A stretch of DNA of 64,000 bases from Fen-1258 sp964441505 (GCA_964441505.1 CAYTUV010000007.1:62001-126000), one strand, 5' to 3'. Numbered from the stretch's first letter, positions 18,500-27,700 are shown. Translations and numbers: made by a program. The notes: generated by a model from the sequence alone, not told the origin.

Positions 18500-18648
18500 G
18501 TTTACTCCGCTTTATTGTTGATTTGCACATGAAATTTATCTATTACCAAAAACAATTCATAACTATTATTAACCGAATTTTAAGTACGATTGCTTTTTAT
18601 ATGGAGTTGAGATAATTTGAAATAGAATTCGAAGAGGGAGCGTAAACT

Positions 18649-19647
18649 GTGCAGTTACATAAGAGATTTATCAGATTAATAGTTGCCTTTACATTGTGGG
18701 GATGTTTAGTCTCAACGGTTTTGTCACAATCTCAAAGATTTGGAATTGTAATACACGGCGGTGCGGGAAAAATTCTAAGATCCAACATGACTTCCGAGAG
18801 TGAAGCAGAATACACCAATAAACTGAATGAAGTGCTCGAAGCAGGTTATAAAATTTTAGATAAAGGCGGCTCTGCTCTCGATGCCGTTAATGCGGCGATA
18901 AATCTTATGGAGGATTCGCCTCTATTCAATGCCGGCAAAGGTGCCGTCTTGACCGAAAAAGGAATAGCGGAACTTGATGCATCTATCATGGATGGTAAAA
19001 ATTTAATGGCAGGTGCGGTAGCAGGTATTCGTCATGTTAAGAACCCGATCAATCTGGCACGGCTTGTTATGGAAAAATCACCCCACGTCATGATGATCGG
19101 AGATGGTGCCGAGGAGTTTGGAAAAGAAAACAACATTGAGATGGTCGAGAACAGTTATTTTATTACAAAAGAAAGATGGGGACAGTATCAGAAGATGCTT
19201 GAGAAGGCGGAGGAAAGAAAAAAAGCAGAGAAGCATGGTACAGTTGGAGCGGTGGCTCTTGATAAAAGGGGAAATCTTGCGGCGGGAACGTCAACCGGCG
19301 GAATGATGATGAAAAAATTTGGACGCGTTGGCGACGCGCCTATAATCGGGGCCGGCACTTATGCAAATAATAATACTTGTGCGGTCTCAGCAACGGGACA
19401 CGGTGAATATTTCATACGACTTGGGATCGCGCGTGATATTTCCTCATTAATGGAATATAAAAATTATTCTTTAATTGAAGCCGCGAACGAGGTGATAATA
19501 AAAAAACTTGGTAAATTAGGGGGAGACGGTGGAATAATTGCGATAGATAAAAACGGGAATATTGCCCTACCGTTTAACACAGAAGGAATGTTCAGAGGAT
19601 ATCGCTTAAACAACGATCAGCCAGTTGTTAAAATGTATAATGAGTAA
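18649..19647 (+). CDS. Isoaspartyl peptidase/L-asparaginase (Ntn-hydrolase), exported
   Basis: 332 residues, GTG start supported by GAGGGAG upstream. A signal peptide (ending near TVLSQS) is followed by IVIHGGAGKI, the asparaginase-2 family N-terminus, then NAGKGAV and DASIMDG. The self-cleavage site is HGTVGAVAL: the Thr becomes the N-terminal nucleophile of the beta subunit after autocleavage. GTSTGG and GTGEYF-like ATGHGEYF follow. These enzymes hydrolyse isoaspartyl dipeptides and asparagine; the signal peptide suggests periplasmic peptide scavenging, in keeping with the divergent exported C1 peptidase. Confident. Confidence 0.93.
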   Translation: MQLHKRFIRLIVAFTLWGCLVSTVLSQSQRFGIVIHGGAGKILRSNMTSESEAEYTNKLNEVLEAGYKILDKGGSALDAVNAAINLMEDSPLFNAGKGAVLTEKGIAELDASIMDGKNLMAGAVAGIRHVKNPINLARLVMEKSPHVMMIGDGAEEFGKENNIEMVENSYFITKERWGQYQKMLEKAEERKKAEKHGTVGAVALDKRGNLAAGTSTGGMMMKKFGRVGDAPIIGAGTYANNNTCAVSATGHGEYFIRLGIARDISSLMEYKNYSLIEAANEVIIKKLGKLGGDGGIIAIDKNGNIALPFNTEGMFRGYRLNNDQPVVKMYNE

Positions 19648-19709
19648 TCGGTATTTAACGATAATTATTTTTCGGAAATAAAAATCATAAGGCCCCACAA
19701 GGAGGAATA

Positions 19710-20129
19710 ATGTCTTTATTAGTTGAAGTTAATTATTGGGCGGTGTTAGCTTGCGGTGTAATTTCAATGATTATCGGTTTTGTATGGTATAGCCCGATGA
19801 TTATGGGCAGAACATGGATGGAAGAGATCGAAAAGACAGAGGCTGATATGAAAAAGGGATTCAACACGTTTAAGATATATGGATTGGCTTTCATATGTAA
19901 TCTATTTATAGCTTTTTCGCTTGCACAGCTAATGGCACACACCGATGCTTTCACCGTAGCCGGCGGTATCCGTCTGGCATTTCTCTGCTGGTTTGGTTTT
20001 ATTTTAGCCCCAATGGTTATCAATTCGTTGTTCGAAGGAAAATCTTTTAAACTGCTTTTAGTCGATTCCGGCCACCACTTAATTGTAATTCTGGTTTTTG
20101 GAATTGTTCTTGGCGCGTGGACTGTTTAG
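19710..20129 (+). CDS. DUF1761 membrane protein
   Basis: 139 residues with four predicted membrane helices. The N-terminus VNYWAVLACGVISMIIGFVWYSP is characteristic of DUF1761 (here given as VNYWAVLACG and IGFVWYSP), followed by MGRTWMEE. An AAGGAGG ribosome-binding site lies seven bases before the ATG. Function unknown for the family. It is a single gene between the isoaspartyl peptidase and a HAD phosphatase and ends in TAG. Confidence 0.8.
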   Translation: MSLLVEVNYWAVLACGVISMIIGFVWYSPMIMGRTWMEEIEKTEADMKKGFNTFKIYGLAFICNLFIAFSLAQLMAHTDAFTVAGGIRLAFLCWFGFILAPMVINSLFEGKSFKLLLVDSGHHLIVILVFGIVLGAWTV

Positions 20130-20189
20130 ACAAAAATTTCTACCAACTAATAATAATGCAATCGTCTACATATTAATGTGTGAGCTGTT

Positions 20190-20837
20190 ATGAAAATGAA
20201 TCTTGTTGTTTTTGATCTTGATGGAACTCTTATAAGCTCTCATGAAACTATCTATAAAGCCACGAACCACGCATTAGGAGAACTTGGCATAAACACTAAA
20301 ATGCCGGAGAAACAATTTTATAACATGATCGGTCTTCATTTTGAGGACATCTTTCGAGAATTCGGTTTTGCCGTTCCGGATTTTGAACACTTCTTAAAAA
20401 TATATAAGTCAATCTATTTCGATTATATTGATTCATCTAAAGTTTATAACGGAGTTGGAGAACTTATCACCAAGTTGAATGAGAGAAAAATAAAAGTGAG
20501 TCTCTTAACTACAAAAGGACAGGATCAGGCGGAATTAATTCTTCGCCACTTTTTCTTATTTGATAAATTCGATTATGTTATGGGGCGCCGTCCCGGAATG
20601 GCGCATAAACCATCTCCCGAACCGCTTCAGAAAATCTGCCAGGATCTAAATATTGCCATATCTGAGACACTCATGATCGGAGATTCCGAAATGGATATTC
20701 AATGCGGGAAAAATGCCGGGTCAAAAACATGTGCAGTAACATATGGCTACAGGACAGAGGCGGACTTGCAGAAATTATCACCTGATTTTTTAATTGACAA
20801 TATTCTTGATGTGGAGTATATAGTTAATAACAAGTAG
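20190..20837 (+). CDS. HAD-family phosphatase, phosphoglycolate phosphatase-like
   Basis: 215 residues. HAD motif I is VFDLDGTLISS (nucleophile Asp), motif II LLTTKG, motif III Lys in HKPSPEP, and motif IV IGDSEMDI, with an alpha-helical cap between I and II. The size and motifs fit the Gph/PGP group, which hydrolyses 2-phosphoglycolate or similar small phosphates, but cap-type HAD enzymes cannot be assigned a substrate from sequence alone. It ends in TAG, 25 bases before the next start, so probably co-transcribed with the hydratase. Confidence 0.85.
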   Translation: MKMNLVVFDLDGTLISSHETIYKATNHALGELGINTKMPEKQFYNMIGLHFEDIFREFGFAVPDFEHFLKIYKSIYFDYIDSSKVYNGVGELITKLNERKIKVSLLTTKGQDQAELILRHFFLFDKFDYVMGRRPGMAHKPSPEPLQKICQDLNIAISETLMIGDSEMDIQCGKNAGSKTCAVTYGYRTEADLQKLSPDFLIDNILDVEYIVNNK

Positions 20838-20862
20838 AATATATTTGAAAGTAGAGGCATGT

Positions 20863-21621
20863 ATGGATAAGAGCGGAAAAGTTTCGACCAGCATCATTAA
20901 TGGAATTGCCACCATTACTTTTTCGCATCCCAAAAGCAACTCACTTTCATCCAGGATGGTTCAAGAATTTGTAAACGCAATTAACAAGTTTGGCGAAGAC
21001 AAACATGCTCACGTAATAGTTCTTAGAAGCGAGGGGGAAAAAGCTTTTTGTGCCGGAGCCTCTTTTGATGAATTGCTGGCAATCAAAGATCTAAAAAGCG
21101 GAAAAGAATTTTTTATGGGCTTTGCCAGATTAATAAACGCTATGCGCAAATGTCCGAAGTTTATTGTTGCGCGAGTACAGGGGAAAGCGGTGGGCGGCGG
21201 GGTTGGTCTGGCTGCTGCGGCAGACTATACACTTGCAACAAATGAAGCATCTGTTAGATTGAGTGAGCTAATGCTGGGATTGGGCCCCTTTGTTGTCGGT
21301 CCGGCGATTGAAAGAAAAATAGGAAAAACGGCATTTATAACTATGTCAATTGATGGAGAATGGCACGATGCCTTCTGGGCCAAACAGAATGGTCTTTATA
21401 CAAAAGTATTTGCGAGCAATCACGATCTTGACGAGGCGGTTTCCGTGCTTGTGAAAAAAATAGCCGGGTGCAATCTTGATGCAATCTATGAAATGAAAAA
21501 AGTATTCTGGGAAGGCACGGAAAACTGGAATGAACTCCTCGAACAACGCGCAGAGATCAGCGGTAAATTAGCATTAAGTGAGTTTACGAAAAATTATATA
21601 AAAGCATTTAAAGATAAATAG
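20863..21621 (+). CDS. Enoyl-CoA hydratase/isomerase family protein
   Basis: 252 residues from the ATG at 20863 (AGAGG upstream); a TTG at 20845 is in frame but weaker. The crotonase fold is shown by ITFSHPKSNSLS, the oxyanion-hole segments AFCAGASFDELLAI and VQGKAVGGGVGLAAAADY. The Glu pair typical of hydratases is not obvious: the second acidic position reads ELMLGLGPFVVGP, as in some crotonase homologues of other function. It could act in fatty-acid or aromatic-acid degradation. No other beta-oxidation gene is adjacent. Ends in TAG. Confidence 0.85.
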   Translation: MDKSGKVSTSIINGIATITFSHPKSNSLSSRMVQEFVNAINKFGEDKHAHVIVLRSEGEKAFCAGASFDELLAIKDLKSGKEFFMGFARLINAMRKCPKFIVARVQGKAVGGGVGLAAAADYTLATNEASVRLSELMLGLGPFVVGPAIERKIGKTAFITMSIDGEWHDAFWAKQNGLYTKVFASNHDLDEAVSVLVKKIAGCNLDAIYEMKKVFWEGTENWNELLEQRAEISGKLALSEFTKNYIKAFKDK

Positions 21622-21680
21622 ATGTTTTCTTGAATGAACCTTAACCAACTTTATCCAATATAATTTATACGAGAGAATTA

Positions 21681-22211
21681 ATGCCGACCAAAACTATTCG
21701 ATTACTCTTAATTGTTCTTTTATCCCTTTTGTCGACGCACATTTATTCGCAGGCAAAAAATTATAATTGGAATGCTTTCCGGTTTTTACAGGGTGAATGG
21801 ATTGGAGAAGGAAGCGGCTCTCCCGGAGAAGCAGTCGGTGAATTAACTTTCTCCAACGATTTGCAAAACACAATTCTGGTAAGAAAAAGTTTTGCAGAAT
21901 ATCCCGCTCGAAACGGAAGACCCGCCTTCAGGCATGATGACTTAATGATTGTTTATAAAGCAGGCGGCTTTACAAAAGCAAATTACTTTGATAACGAGGG
22001 ACATGTAATTAACTATGACGTGAGTTTTTCCAGCGATTCACTTTCGGTTATATTTGTCAGCAGTCCCAACCCAGCCTTGCCACGCTTTCGGTTTACTTAT
22101 ACAAAAATTGATAACGCTAAAATGAAATTTAGTTTTGATATCGCACCTCCCGGAAAACCGGAAGATTTTACAAAATATGTTGATGGCGTTCTAAAAAGAA
22201 AGGGTAAGTAA
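21681..22211 (+). CDS. Exported hypothetical protein, lipocalin-like
   Basis: 176 residues with a signal peptide (LLLIVLLSLLSTHIYSQ). The mature part begins NAFRFLQGEWIGEGSG, a pattern seen at the first strand of small beta-barrel proteins of the DUF1579/nitrobindin-like type, and continues with alternating strands (RHDDLMIVYK, FTYTKIDNAKMKFSF). No haem-ligand or catalytic motif is clear. Only the fold class is suggested. It lies 14 bases before the VOC gene, so they may be co-transcribed. Confidence 0.55.
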   Translation: MPTKTIRLLLIVLLSLLSTHIYSQAKNYNWNAFRFLQGEWIGEGSGSPGEAVGELTFSNDLQNTILVRKSFAEYPARNGRPAFRHDDLMIVYKAGGFTKANYFDNEGHVINYDVSFSSDSLSVIFVSSPNPALPRFRFTYTKIDNAKMKFSFDIAPPGKPEDFTKYVDGVLKRKGK

Positions 22212-22225
22212 TTCTTAAACAAACC

Positions 22226-22570
22226 ATGCCGTATAATTACAAATATCATCACTTAGGAATTCCTACCAAAGAAAAACGGGAGGGCGAAAGATACCTTCCC
22301 GAATTCAAAATGTATTATTCCGGTTTCGATACGAGCCCTTATAAAATTGAATGGATGCGTTTTGAAGAAAACGCACCTTCACCGGAACTTGTAAAAACTA
22401 TTCCGCATATTGCTTTCGAAGTTGAAAATTTGGAAGAAGCGATCAGTGGGAAAGAAATTATTATCGAGCCAAACAGCCCCTCGCCCGGTGTGATGGTGGC
22501 GTTTATTGTTGACAATGGCGCGCCGGTTGAATTTTTACAAATAGACCGCTCAATCGCAAAAGATGTTTAA
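22226..22570 (+). CDS. VOC/glyoxalase-like protein
   Basis: 114 residues. YKYHHLGIPT at the N-terminus and IPHIAFEVENLEEAI and PVEFLQID later give the beta-alpha-beta-beta-beta pattern of the vicinal-oxygen-chelate fold. The His in HHLGIPT, the His in PHIAFEV and Glu in VEFLQ sit where metal ligands are found in the family, so a metal enzyme is possible. Substrate unknown; VOC proteins range from glyoxalase to resistance proteins. It lies in a run of + strand genes with the beta-lactamase-like gene 25 bases downstream. Confidence 0.7.
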   Translation: MPYNYKYHHLGIPTKEKREGERYLPEFKMYYSGFDTSPYKIEWMRFEENAPSPELVKTIPHIAFEVENLEEAISGKEIIIEPNSPSPGVMVAFIVDNGAPVEFLQIDRSIAKDV

Positions 22571-22595
22571 TTGAGAATGATTCAGGAGAAGTGAC

Positions 22596-23393
22596 TTGAA
22601 AGATATTTTCATTGTGCTGATCGCATTTATGATTGCATCGACACTGCCTGCCAAAAAATCAAATCAGAACACAGATTCACTCAAAGTTGCTGCATTGTTT
22701 AAGGGGCACGCGGGTGCATTTGTAATGTATAACAATCAAACAAAAAAATATTTCCGCTTCAACAAAGCCAGATGTGCCGAAAGATTTTCTCCGGCGTCTA
22801 CCTTCAAGATTCCCAATTCTCTGATAGGTTTGGAATCCGGTGTAATTGCCGATGAAGATTTCACAATTAAGTGGGACGGTATAAAACGCTGGAATGATGA
22901 ATGGAACAAAGACCACACTTTGGCCACGGCAATCAAATATTCAGTTGTTCCATATTATCAGGAACTTGCCCGCCGCGTTGGGCGTAAATCAATGGAAAAA
23001 TATCTTACTTCACTAAATTACGGTAATAAAACAATTGGAGAAAAAGTTGATATGTTTTGGCTGAACAGTTCATTAAAGATTTCAGCCGACGAACAAGTTG
23101 AGTTTCTAAAACATCTATATGATTACAAACTTCCCTTTTCTAAACGGAATATTGATTTAGTAAAAAAAATAATACCTGAAGAGAAGTATCCTAAATCAAT
23201 TTTGAAATTTAAAACCGGAACGGGGACCAAGGAAGACGAAACTTATATTGGGTGGTTAGTTGGTTATGTAGAGAAGGGGACAGATGTTTATTTCTATGCT
23301 TTCAATATAGAAGCGAAAACATTCGAAGAGGTTCGTGATCTCCGCGATAATCTCTCAAGAAAAATATTAACAGGGCTAAGAATAATTGAATAA
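22596..23393 (+). CDS. Class D (OXA-type) beta-lactamase-like protein
   Basis: 265 residues, TTG start supported by CAGGAGAAG. A signal peptide (IFIVLIAFMIASTLPA) precedes a full set of class D motifs: STFK (Ser68, Lys71, the Lys normally carboxylated), SVV at 116-118, and KTGTG at 206-210; Trp-rich KWDGIKRWNDEW also fits. The enzyme should acylate and hydrolyse beta-lactams in the periplasm. It has no neighbouring mobile element and no obvious difference in base composition, so it looks chromosomal and native. Real resistance activity cannot be told from sequence. Confidence 0.9.
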   Translation: MKDIFIVLIAFMIASTLPAKKSNQNTDSLKVAALFKGHAGAFVMYNNQTKKYFRFNKARCAERFSPASTFKIPNSLIGLESGVIADEDFTIKWDGIKRWNDEWNKDHTLATAIKYSVVPYYQELARRVGRKSMEKYLTSLNYGNKTIGEKVDMFWLNSSLKISADEQVEFLKHLYDYKLPFSKRNIDLVKKIIPEEKYPKSILKFKTGTGTKEDETYIGWLVGYVEKGTDVYFYAFNIEAKTFEEVRDLRDNLSRKILTGLRIIE

Positions 23394-23511
23394 CTCTTGG
23401 AAGTTGGCAATATACCCGCTTGAAAGTCGCGGTTTTAAGGAGCCGAGCAGCTGGACAGATGAGTACAAACGGATATTCAAACTCTTTGAACAAAACCTTA
23501 ATAAAAAGTAA
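23386..23511 (+). pseudogene. C-terminal remnant of an S9 (prolyl oligopeptidase-type) serine peptidase
   Basis: A 40-codon frame overlapping the beta-lactamase stop in another frame. It reads LAIYPLESRGFKEPSSW then TDEYKRIFKLFEQNL, which is the extreme C-terminus of S9 peptidases, where the usual form is YPxExHGFxxPxSWxDEYxRIxxLFxxxL. The rest of the gene (some 600 residues) is absent and an in-frame TAA lies just upstream. The catalytic His of HGF is changed to Arg. It looks like what remains after deletion between the beta-lactamase and the M1-like gene. Recognised from memory of the family; a protein search would settle it. Confidence 0.7.
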
Positions 23512-23585
23512 GTTGTGAGTGTTGAGTTATTAATTATACATCGTTAATTGTAATCGGATTAAAAGCAATTAGGAAAATTATTTTT

Positions 23586-26216
23586 ATGAAAAATGATTAT
23601 TCGTTTAAGGGAATTTTCATATCAATAATAATATTTAGCGCTTGTTCTTTTGTTTATTCACAGAGTATTGAAATAACCCACTATAATCTGCAATTTGAAA
23701 TAATTCCTAGCGATCACAAATTAATTGCAGAATCCGAATTACTAATCAAATCTGTAAATAAAAATTCTACAGAAAAATTAGAACTTTTATTAAGCTGTGG
23801 CAACATCATTTCGGTAAAAGATATCTATGGCAATGATCTAACATTTTCAAAAGAAGAAGGGAAAGTTCTCATTTGGCTTAAACATGCTTTAGATGACAGT
23901 ACAATTATAAAACTGAATTATGAAGGAATGTATCAAGGGTGGGTGTCAAACAGAATTGACACTAAAAGTTCTTGGCTGCTTTCCGAATCAAATTTTTATC
24001 CCCGTGTAAGTAATGAAGTTTCCGACAAAAAATTTTCATTCAACATAAAAATTACTGTTCCCGATAGTATAAACGTCGTTTGCTCTGGTATGTTTGTAAA
24101 AACGGACACATCCAATCGCAAACGATCTTTTTATTATAGTTCAACAATACCCGAATCGTTTATAAGCATCAGTGCCGCTGTTTATAAAATTAAGGATTAC
24201 GATAATGAGGGAATGAAAATTAAAAGCTTTCTATTCCCCGAACATCAATCCCAAAGTGATACTCTTGTGGAAATATTTAGCAAAGTGCTTAATTTTTATC
24301 AAGAGAAATTCGGGAAATATCCTTTCTCGGACTTTAAGATTGTTGAAACAGAGAGACGAGGCGGTTATGCCCCGCTTGGACAATTTATGTTAAGTTCTCA
24401 AAGTGTAGGCAGAATTGATAATTTAGGAATTTTTACAATTGCTCACGAAGTTGCTCATCAGTGGTTTCCGCATATCAAAATGTTTTTCTCGGATTATTAT
24501 TTAAACGAATCTTTTGCTCAATATGCTGCTTTTGCTTATTCGGACTTTATTGGCATTACTGAAAAAGAAGATAACAGCTTAAAGAAAAAAATTCTTTTTA
24601 TGGATTTTGGTGTTGACGGCAACTTTAATGAATTAGCAAGAGTAAAAGATCATTTCATTTATGAAGAAAAACCTCTCGCTGAAATTTCTATTAATGATGG
24701 ACGATTATATAAATGGGCTGCATATTACAAGGGATTTTATTTCTTAAGAAGTCTTGCCTCTGAAGTTGGCAGAGACACATTTGATCTGGCAATAAAAAAA
24801 ATAATAGAGAACAAGAATCTTAATTATATTTCTTTAAATGAATTGGTGAATTCTATTGAGAAAATAAGCGGCAAGAATCTAAAATATCAAATTACCAATT
24901 GGATCAATACCAATAAGACTTTGGATTATGAATTATCGGAGTTCTCCAGTGAAAAGTTGTTAAATGGAGATTATAAGACGACAGTTTACATCAAGAAACT
25001 GGGTGAAATAACAGTCCCTTTTGAGGTTTCGGCAACAACAAAAAGCGGTGAAAAATTTATCGGGAGAGTAGATCACTTCTCCAACGGCTATGCTTCTTAT
25101 GAATTTACTACAAAAGAAGAAATCATTAAAGCCGAGGTTGATCCATATTGGTACCTTTTAGATGCCGATAGAACTAATAATTTGTATCCGCGTAAGAAAA
25201 AGATATCGTTTCTATTTTCAAATTATAGTGTAAGTGAAGATCAATATTTCTATTATCCTTCTATTACTTATGGGCAAAGAGATAAAGTTCGGCTGGGATT
25301 GTGGGCTACAAATATTTATCCGGTATTCTCGGAATCCATCAAAAGAAACCTTGTTCCTGTCGAATGGAGAGTTGGTTTGTTTTATGGTTTTGAAACAAAA
25401 AGATTAGGTTATAAACTTGATCTTAAGACCATCGTAAGTGTACCTTCTTTCAGATGGGAAGCCGGATTGAATCTAAGTAATTTCAGAGGAAGCGAAAATT
25501 ATCGGGCATTTATAAACTACAACTTTGAAAAGGATGAAAACCACTTTAAACACAATGGAGTAAACGTTGCTGTTGGTCGCGATCAAATTTATGATATAGC
25601 TTATTATGATATTAAAGATTATGAGACCGGAGCGAACACTACTTTATCATTTGATTGGGACAGAATACTTAACAAGGAGAAAGAACACTTTAATATAATA
25701 ATTGGACAAAAAGTGTTTGGAGGTAAATATTCTTATTCAAAGATAATTATGGAACTTGAAAATTTTTTTCCAATCTTAAATCGCTGGGTTAATATTAGGA
25801 TATTCGGAGGAATTATAAGGGGTAGTTATCCCAATCAAGAGGCGGTTTTTTTATCCGGTAGCGTAAAACCATCAAGCTTTGCCTATTGGTTTGTTGATCC
25901 AGATAATAAAATATCAACGCAAGAAAATTTACATATTAAAGGAGATGCAAATTTAAGAGGGTATATAGGGCAACATCTTCGTGGAGAAAATGGTTTCGGA
26001 ATAAACCTCGACATTCCAATACCTCAATTGAGTATAATAAATTTGTTTTGTGATATTGGAAATGTTTGGAACAACAAATTTGGGACATTGAAATATGGAC
26101 TCGGCATTGGACTTGATCTGCAATTCATTAGAATAGATTTTCCCTTTTATATCAACAGACCAATAGTGGGAGAGAAATCGTTTGATTTTAGATGGTTGTT
26201 TGAGCTTTCCTTTTAA
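23586..26216 (+). CDS. M1-like metallopeptidase fused to an outer-membrane barrel
   Basis: 876 residues with a signal peptide ending near VYSQS. Residues 1-540 resemble M1 aminopeptidases: zinc motif HEVAH (287-291) followed by LNESFAQY with the third ligand Glu308. Only 16 residues separate the second His and the Glu, two fewer than the usual 18, and the exopeptidase GxMEN motif is replaced by APLGQFMLSS. Residues about 555-876 are beta-rich with repeated aromatic strands, an Omp85-like stretch (LRGYIGQHLRGENGFGINLDIP) and a terminal Phe (FELSF), the signature of a BAM-inserted barrel. So a periplasmic peptidase domain appears tethered to the outer membrane. Preceded by no clear ribosome-binding site. 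Single gene. Confidence 0.8.
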   Translation: MKNDYSFKGIFISIIIFSACSFVYSQSIEITHYNLQFEIIPSDHKLIAESELLIKSVNKNSTEKLELLLSCGNIISVKDIYGNDLTFSKEEGKVLIWLKHALDDSTIIKLNYEGMYQGWVSNRIDTKSSWLLSESNFYPRVSNEVSDKKFSFNIKITVPDSINVVCSGMFVKTDTSNRKRSFYYSSTIPESFISISAAVYKIKDYDNEGMKIKSFLFPEHQSQSDTLVEIFSKVLNFYQEKFGKYPFSDFKIVETERRGGYAPLGQFMLSSQSVGRIDNLGIFTIAHEVAHQWFPHIKMFFSDYYLNESFAQYAAFAYSDFIGITEKEDNSLKKKILFMDFGVDGNFNELARVKDHFIYEEKPLAEISINDGRLYKWAAYYKGFYFLRSLASEVGRDTFDLAIKKIIENKNLNYISLNELVNSIEKISGKNLKYQITNWINTNKTLDYELSEFSSEKLLNGDYKTTVYIKKLGEITVPFEVSATTKSGEKFIGRVDHFSNGYASYEFTTKEEIIKAEVDPYWYLLDADRTNNLYPRKKKISFLFSNYSVSEDQYFYYPSITYGQRDKVRLGLWATNIYPVFSESIKRNLVPVEWRVGLFYGFETKRLGYKLDLKTIVSVPSFRWEAGLNLSNFRGSENYRAFINYNFEKDENHFKHNGVNVAVGRDQIYDIAYYDIKDYETGANTTLSFDWDRILNKEKEHFNIIIGQKVFGGKYSYSKIIMELENFFPILNRWVNIRIFGGIIRGSYPNQEAVFLSGSVKPSSFAYWFVDPDNKISTQENLHIKGDANLRGYIGQHLRGENGFGINLDIPIPQLSIINLFCDIGNVWNNKFGTLKYGLGIGLDLQFIRIDFPFYINRPIVGEKSFDFRWLFELSF

Positions 26217-26277
26217 TATGTTTTTTACAAAATATTATGAAGACATAACTAAAACATATAACGAACAATTTAAATAA

Positions 26278-27090
26278 ATGATGAGCTACAAATTATCCGA
26301 ACTAAACATTTATCCTGTTAAATCATTAGGCGGAATATCTTTGAATGAAGCGGAAGTTACTGACCGTGGATTAAAATTCGACCGGCGATGGATGATTGTT
26401 GATAATGATGAGAAATTTTTAACACAAAGAACCCACCCCAAGATGGCACTGCTAAAAACAAAAATCAGCCATAACAAATTAATTTTAAGTCACAAGACAG
26501 AAGATATTCCACCGCTTGTTATTCCGATTAATTCAAAATTTTCAGAAACAACTATAGTAAATATCTGGAATGATTTGGTAACGGCATTCCTGGTTGGTAA
26601 GTATGCAGATGAGTGGCTATGCGATGTGCTGGATCAGAAATGCAAGTTAGTATTTATGCCGGACGAAACAGAAAGATTTGTTGACAGATCATACGCGAAC
26701 CAGAATGAGATAGTAAGTTTTGCGGACGCATATCCCTTTCTCATTATTGGCCAGTCTTCGCTGGACGATTTGAATTCCAGGCTCGCAGAAAAACTACCGA
26801 TGAACCGCTTCCGTCCGAATCTTGTTTTTAGCGGAGGCAAGCCTTATGAAGAAGATAATTGGAAAAAATTCAAAATAGGCGAAATAACATTCGAGGCCGT
26901 TAAACCATGTTCCCGATGTACTACAATAACGGTTGATCAAGAAAATGCTGAGAAAAAAGAGGAACCGCTGAAAACACTGGCTACATATCGAGCGGTAAAT
27001 AATAAAGTATTGTTTGGAATGAACCTGATTCACGAGTGGACAGGCATTCTACATGTTGGTGATGAGATAGAGGTTCTTGAGAAAAAATAA
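26278..27090 (+). CDS. MOSC domain protein
   Basis: 270 residues. The MOSC N-terminal beta-barrel (SELNIYPVKSLGG, GLKFDRRWMIVD, FLTQRTHPKM) is followed by the MOSC core with the Cys-containing motif VKPCSRCTTITVD. MOSC proteins use a molybdenum cofactor, as in mARC and YcbX, to reduce N-hydroxylated compounds. Two ATG codons in tandem (26278 and 26281) are both possible starts. The next gene begins two bases after its stop. Family call is strong; substrate unknown. Confidence 0.9.
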   Translation: MMSYKLSELNIYPVKSLGGISLNEAEVTDRGLKFDRRWMIVDNDEKFLTQRTHPKMALLKTKISHNKLILSHKTEDIPPLVIPINSKFSETTIVNIWNDLVTAFLVGKYADEWLCDVLDQKCKLVFMPDETERFVDRSYANQNEIVSFADAYPFLIIGQSSLDDLNSRLAEKLPMNRFRPNLVFSGGKPYEEDNWKKFKIGEITFEAVKPCSRCTTITVDQENAEKKEEPLKTLATYRAVNNKVLFGMNLIHEWTGILHVGDEIEVLEKK

Positions 27091-27092
27091 AT

Positions 27093-27629
27093 ATGCTTAC
27101 TATTTACAATCTGCTTAAGGGCAATGATCTTCGCTCAATCGGAAAATCAAACGAAGTTGTTGCTCTGACAACAAGCGATCCATTGCTTTTCGATGAAGTA
27201 TTCGCCGGGATATTTCATGAAGATAAAGTTATTCGTGCGCGATGCGCCGATGCCGTTGAAAAAGTCGCACAAAAATTTCCACAATACATTCAAAAGAAAA
27301 AATCTGTAATTCTAAAAAACTTAAGCAAGTTCGAACAGAAAGAAGTTGTTTGGCATATTGCTTTAATGTTGGGCGTGCTAAAGTTAACACCGGCAGAACT
27401 GGACAAAGTATTTGTTCAACTATTCAAATGGATGAATTCCTCGGACAGTATAATAGTAAGAGTGGCTTGCATGCAAACTCTTGCCGTGCACTCAATGAAA
27501 AATAAAAAATACTTGAAAAGCGTCCGTGACGAAATTCAAAAGCAGATGATTAACGGCGCTCCGGCAATTAAAGCCCGTGGCCGGCATTTACTGGCCGATT
27601 TTGAAAAACTTAAATCAAATAAACAATAA
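27093..27629 (+). CDS. HEAT-repeat-like protein
   Basis: 178 residues, all helical. The pattern DPLLFDEVFAGIFHEDKVIRARCADAVEKVA and then VWHIALMLGVLKL and IIVRVACMQTLA gives about four helical pairs in which the Arg/Ala spacing is that of HEAT or PBS-lyase-like repeats. Such proteins bind other proteins or DNA; some relatives repair alkylated DNA, but no such motif is visible here. It is two bases after the MOSC gene and surely co-transcribed. Confidence 0.55.
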   Translation: MLTIYNLLKGNDLRSIGKSNEVVALTTSDPLLFDEVFAGIFHEDKVIRARCADAVEKVAQKFPQYIQKKKSVILKNLSKFEQKEVVWHIALMLGVLKLTPAELDKVFVQLFKWMNSSDSIIVRVACMQTLAVHSMKNKKYLKSVRDEIQKQMINGAPAIKARGRHLLADFEKLKSNKQ

Positions 27630-27700
27630 TCCCGGATACCCACTGTTGAATTTCTGGACAAGTCTTGAATCTCAGATATCCGAAATTTATATGGAATAGA

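Noticed and set aside
19934..19949. Sigma-54-like TGGCAC...TGC pattern inside the DUF1761 gene
   Set aside because: The spacing between GG and GC is off by one base and it lies inside a coding region in mid-gene.
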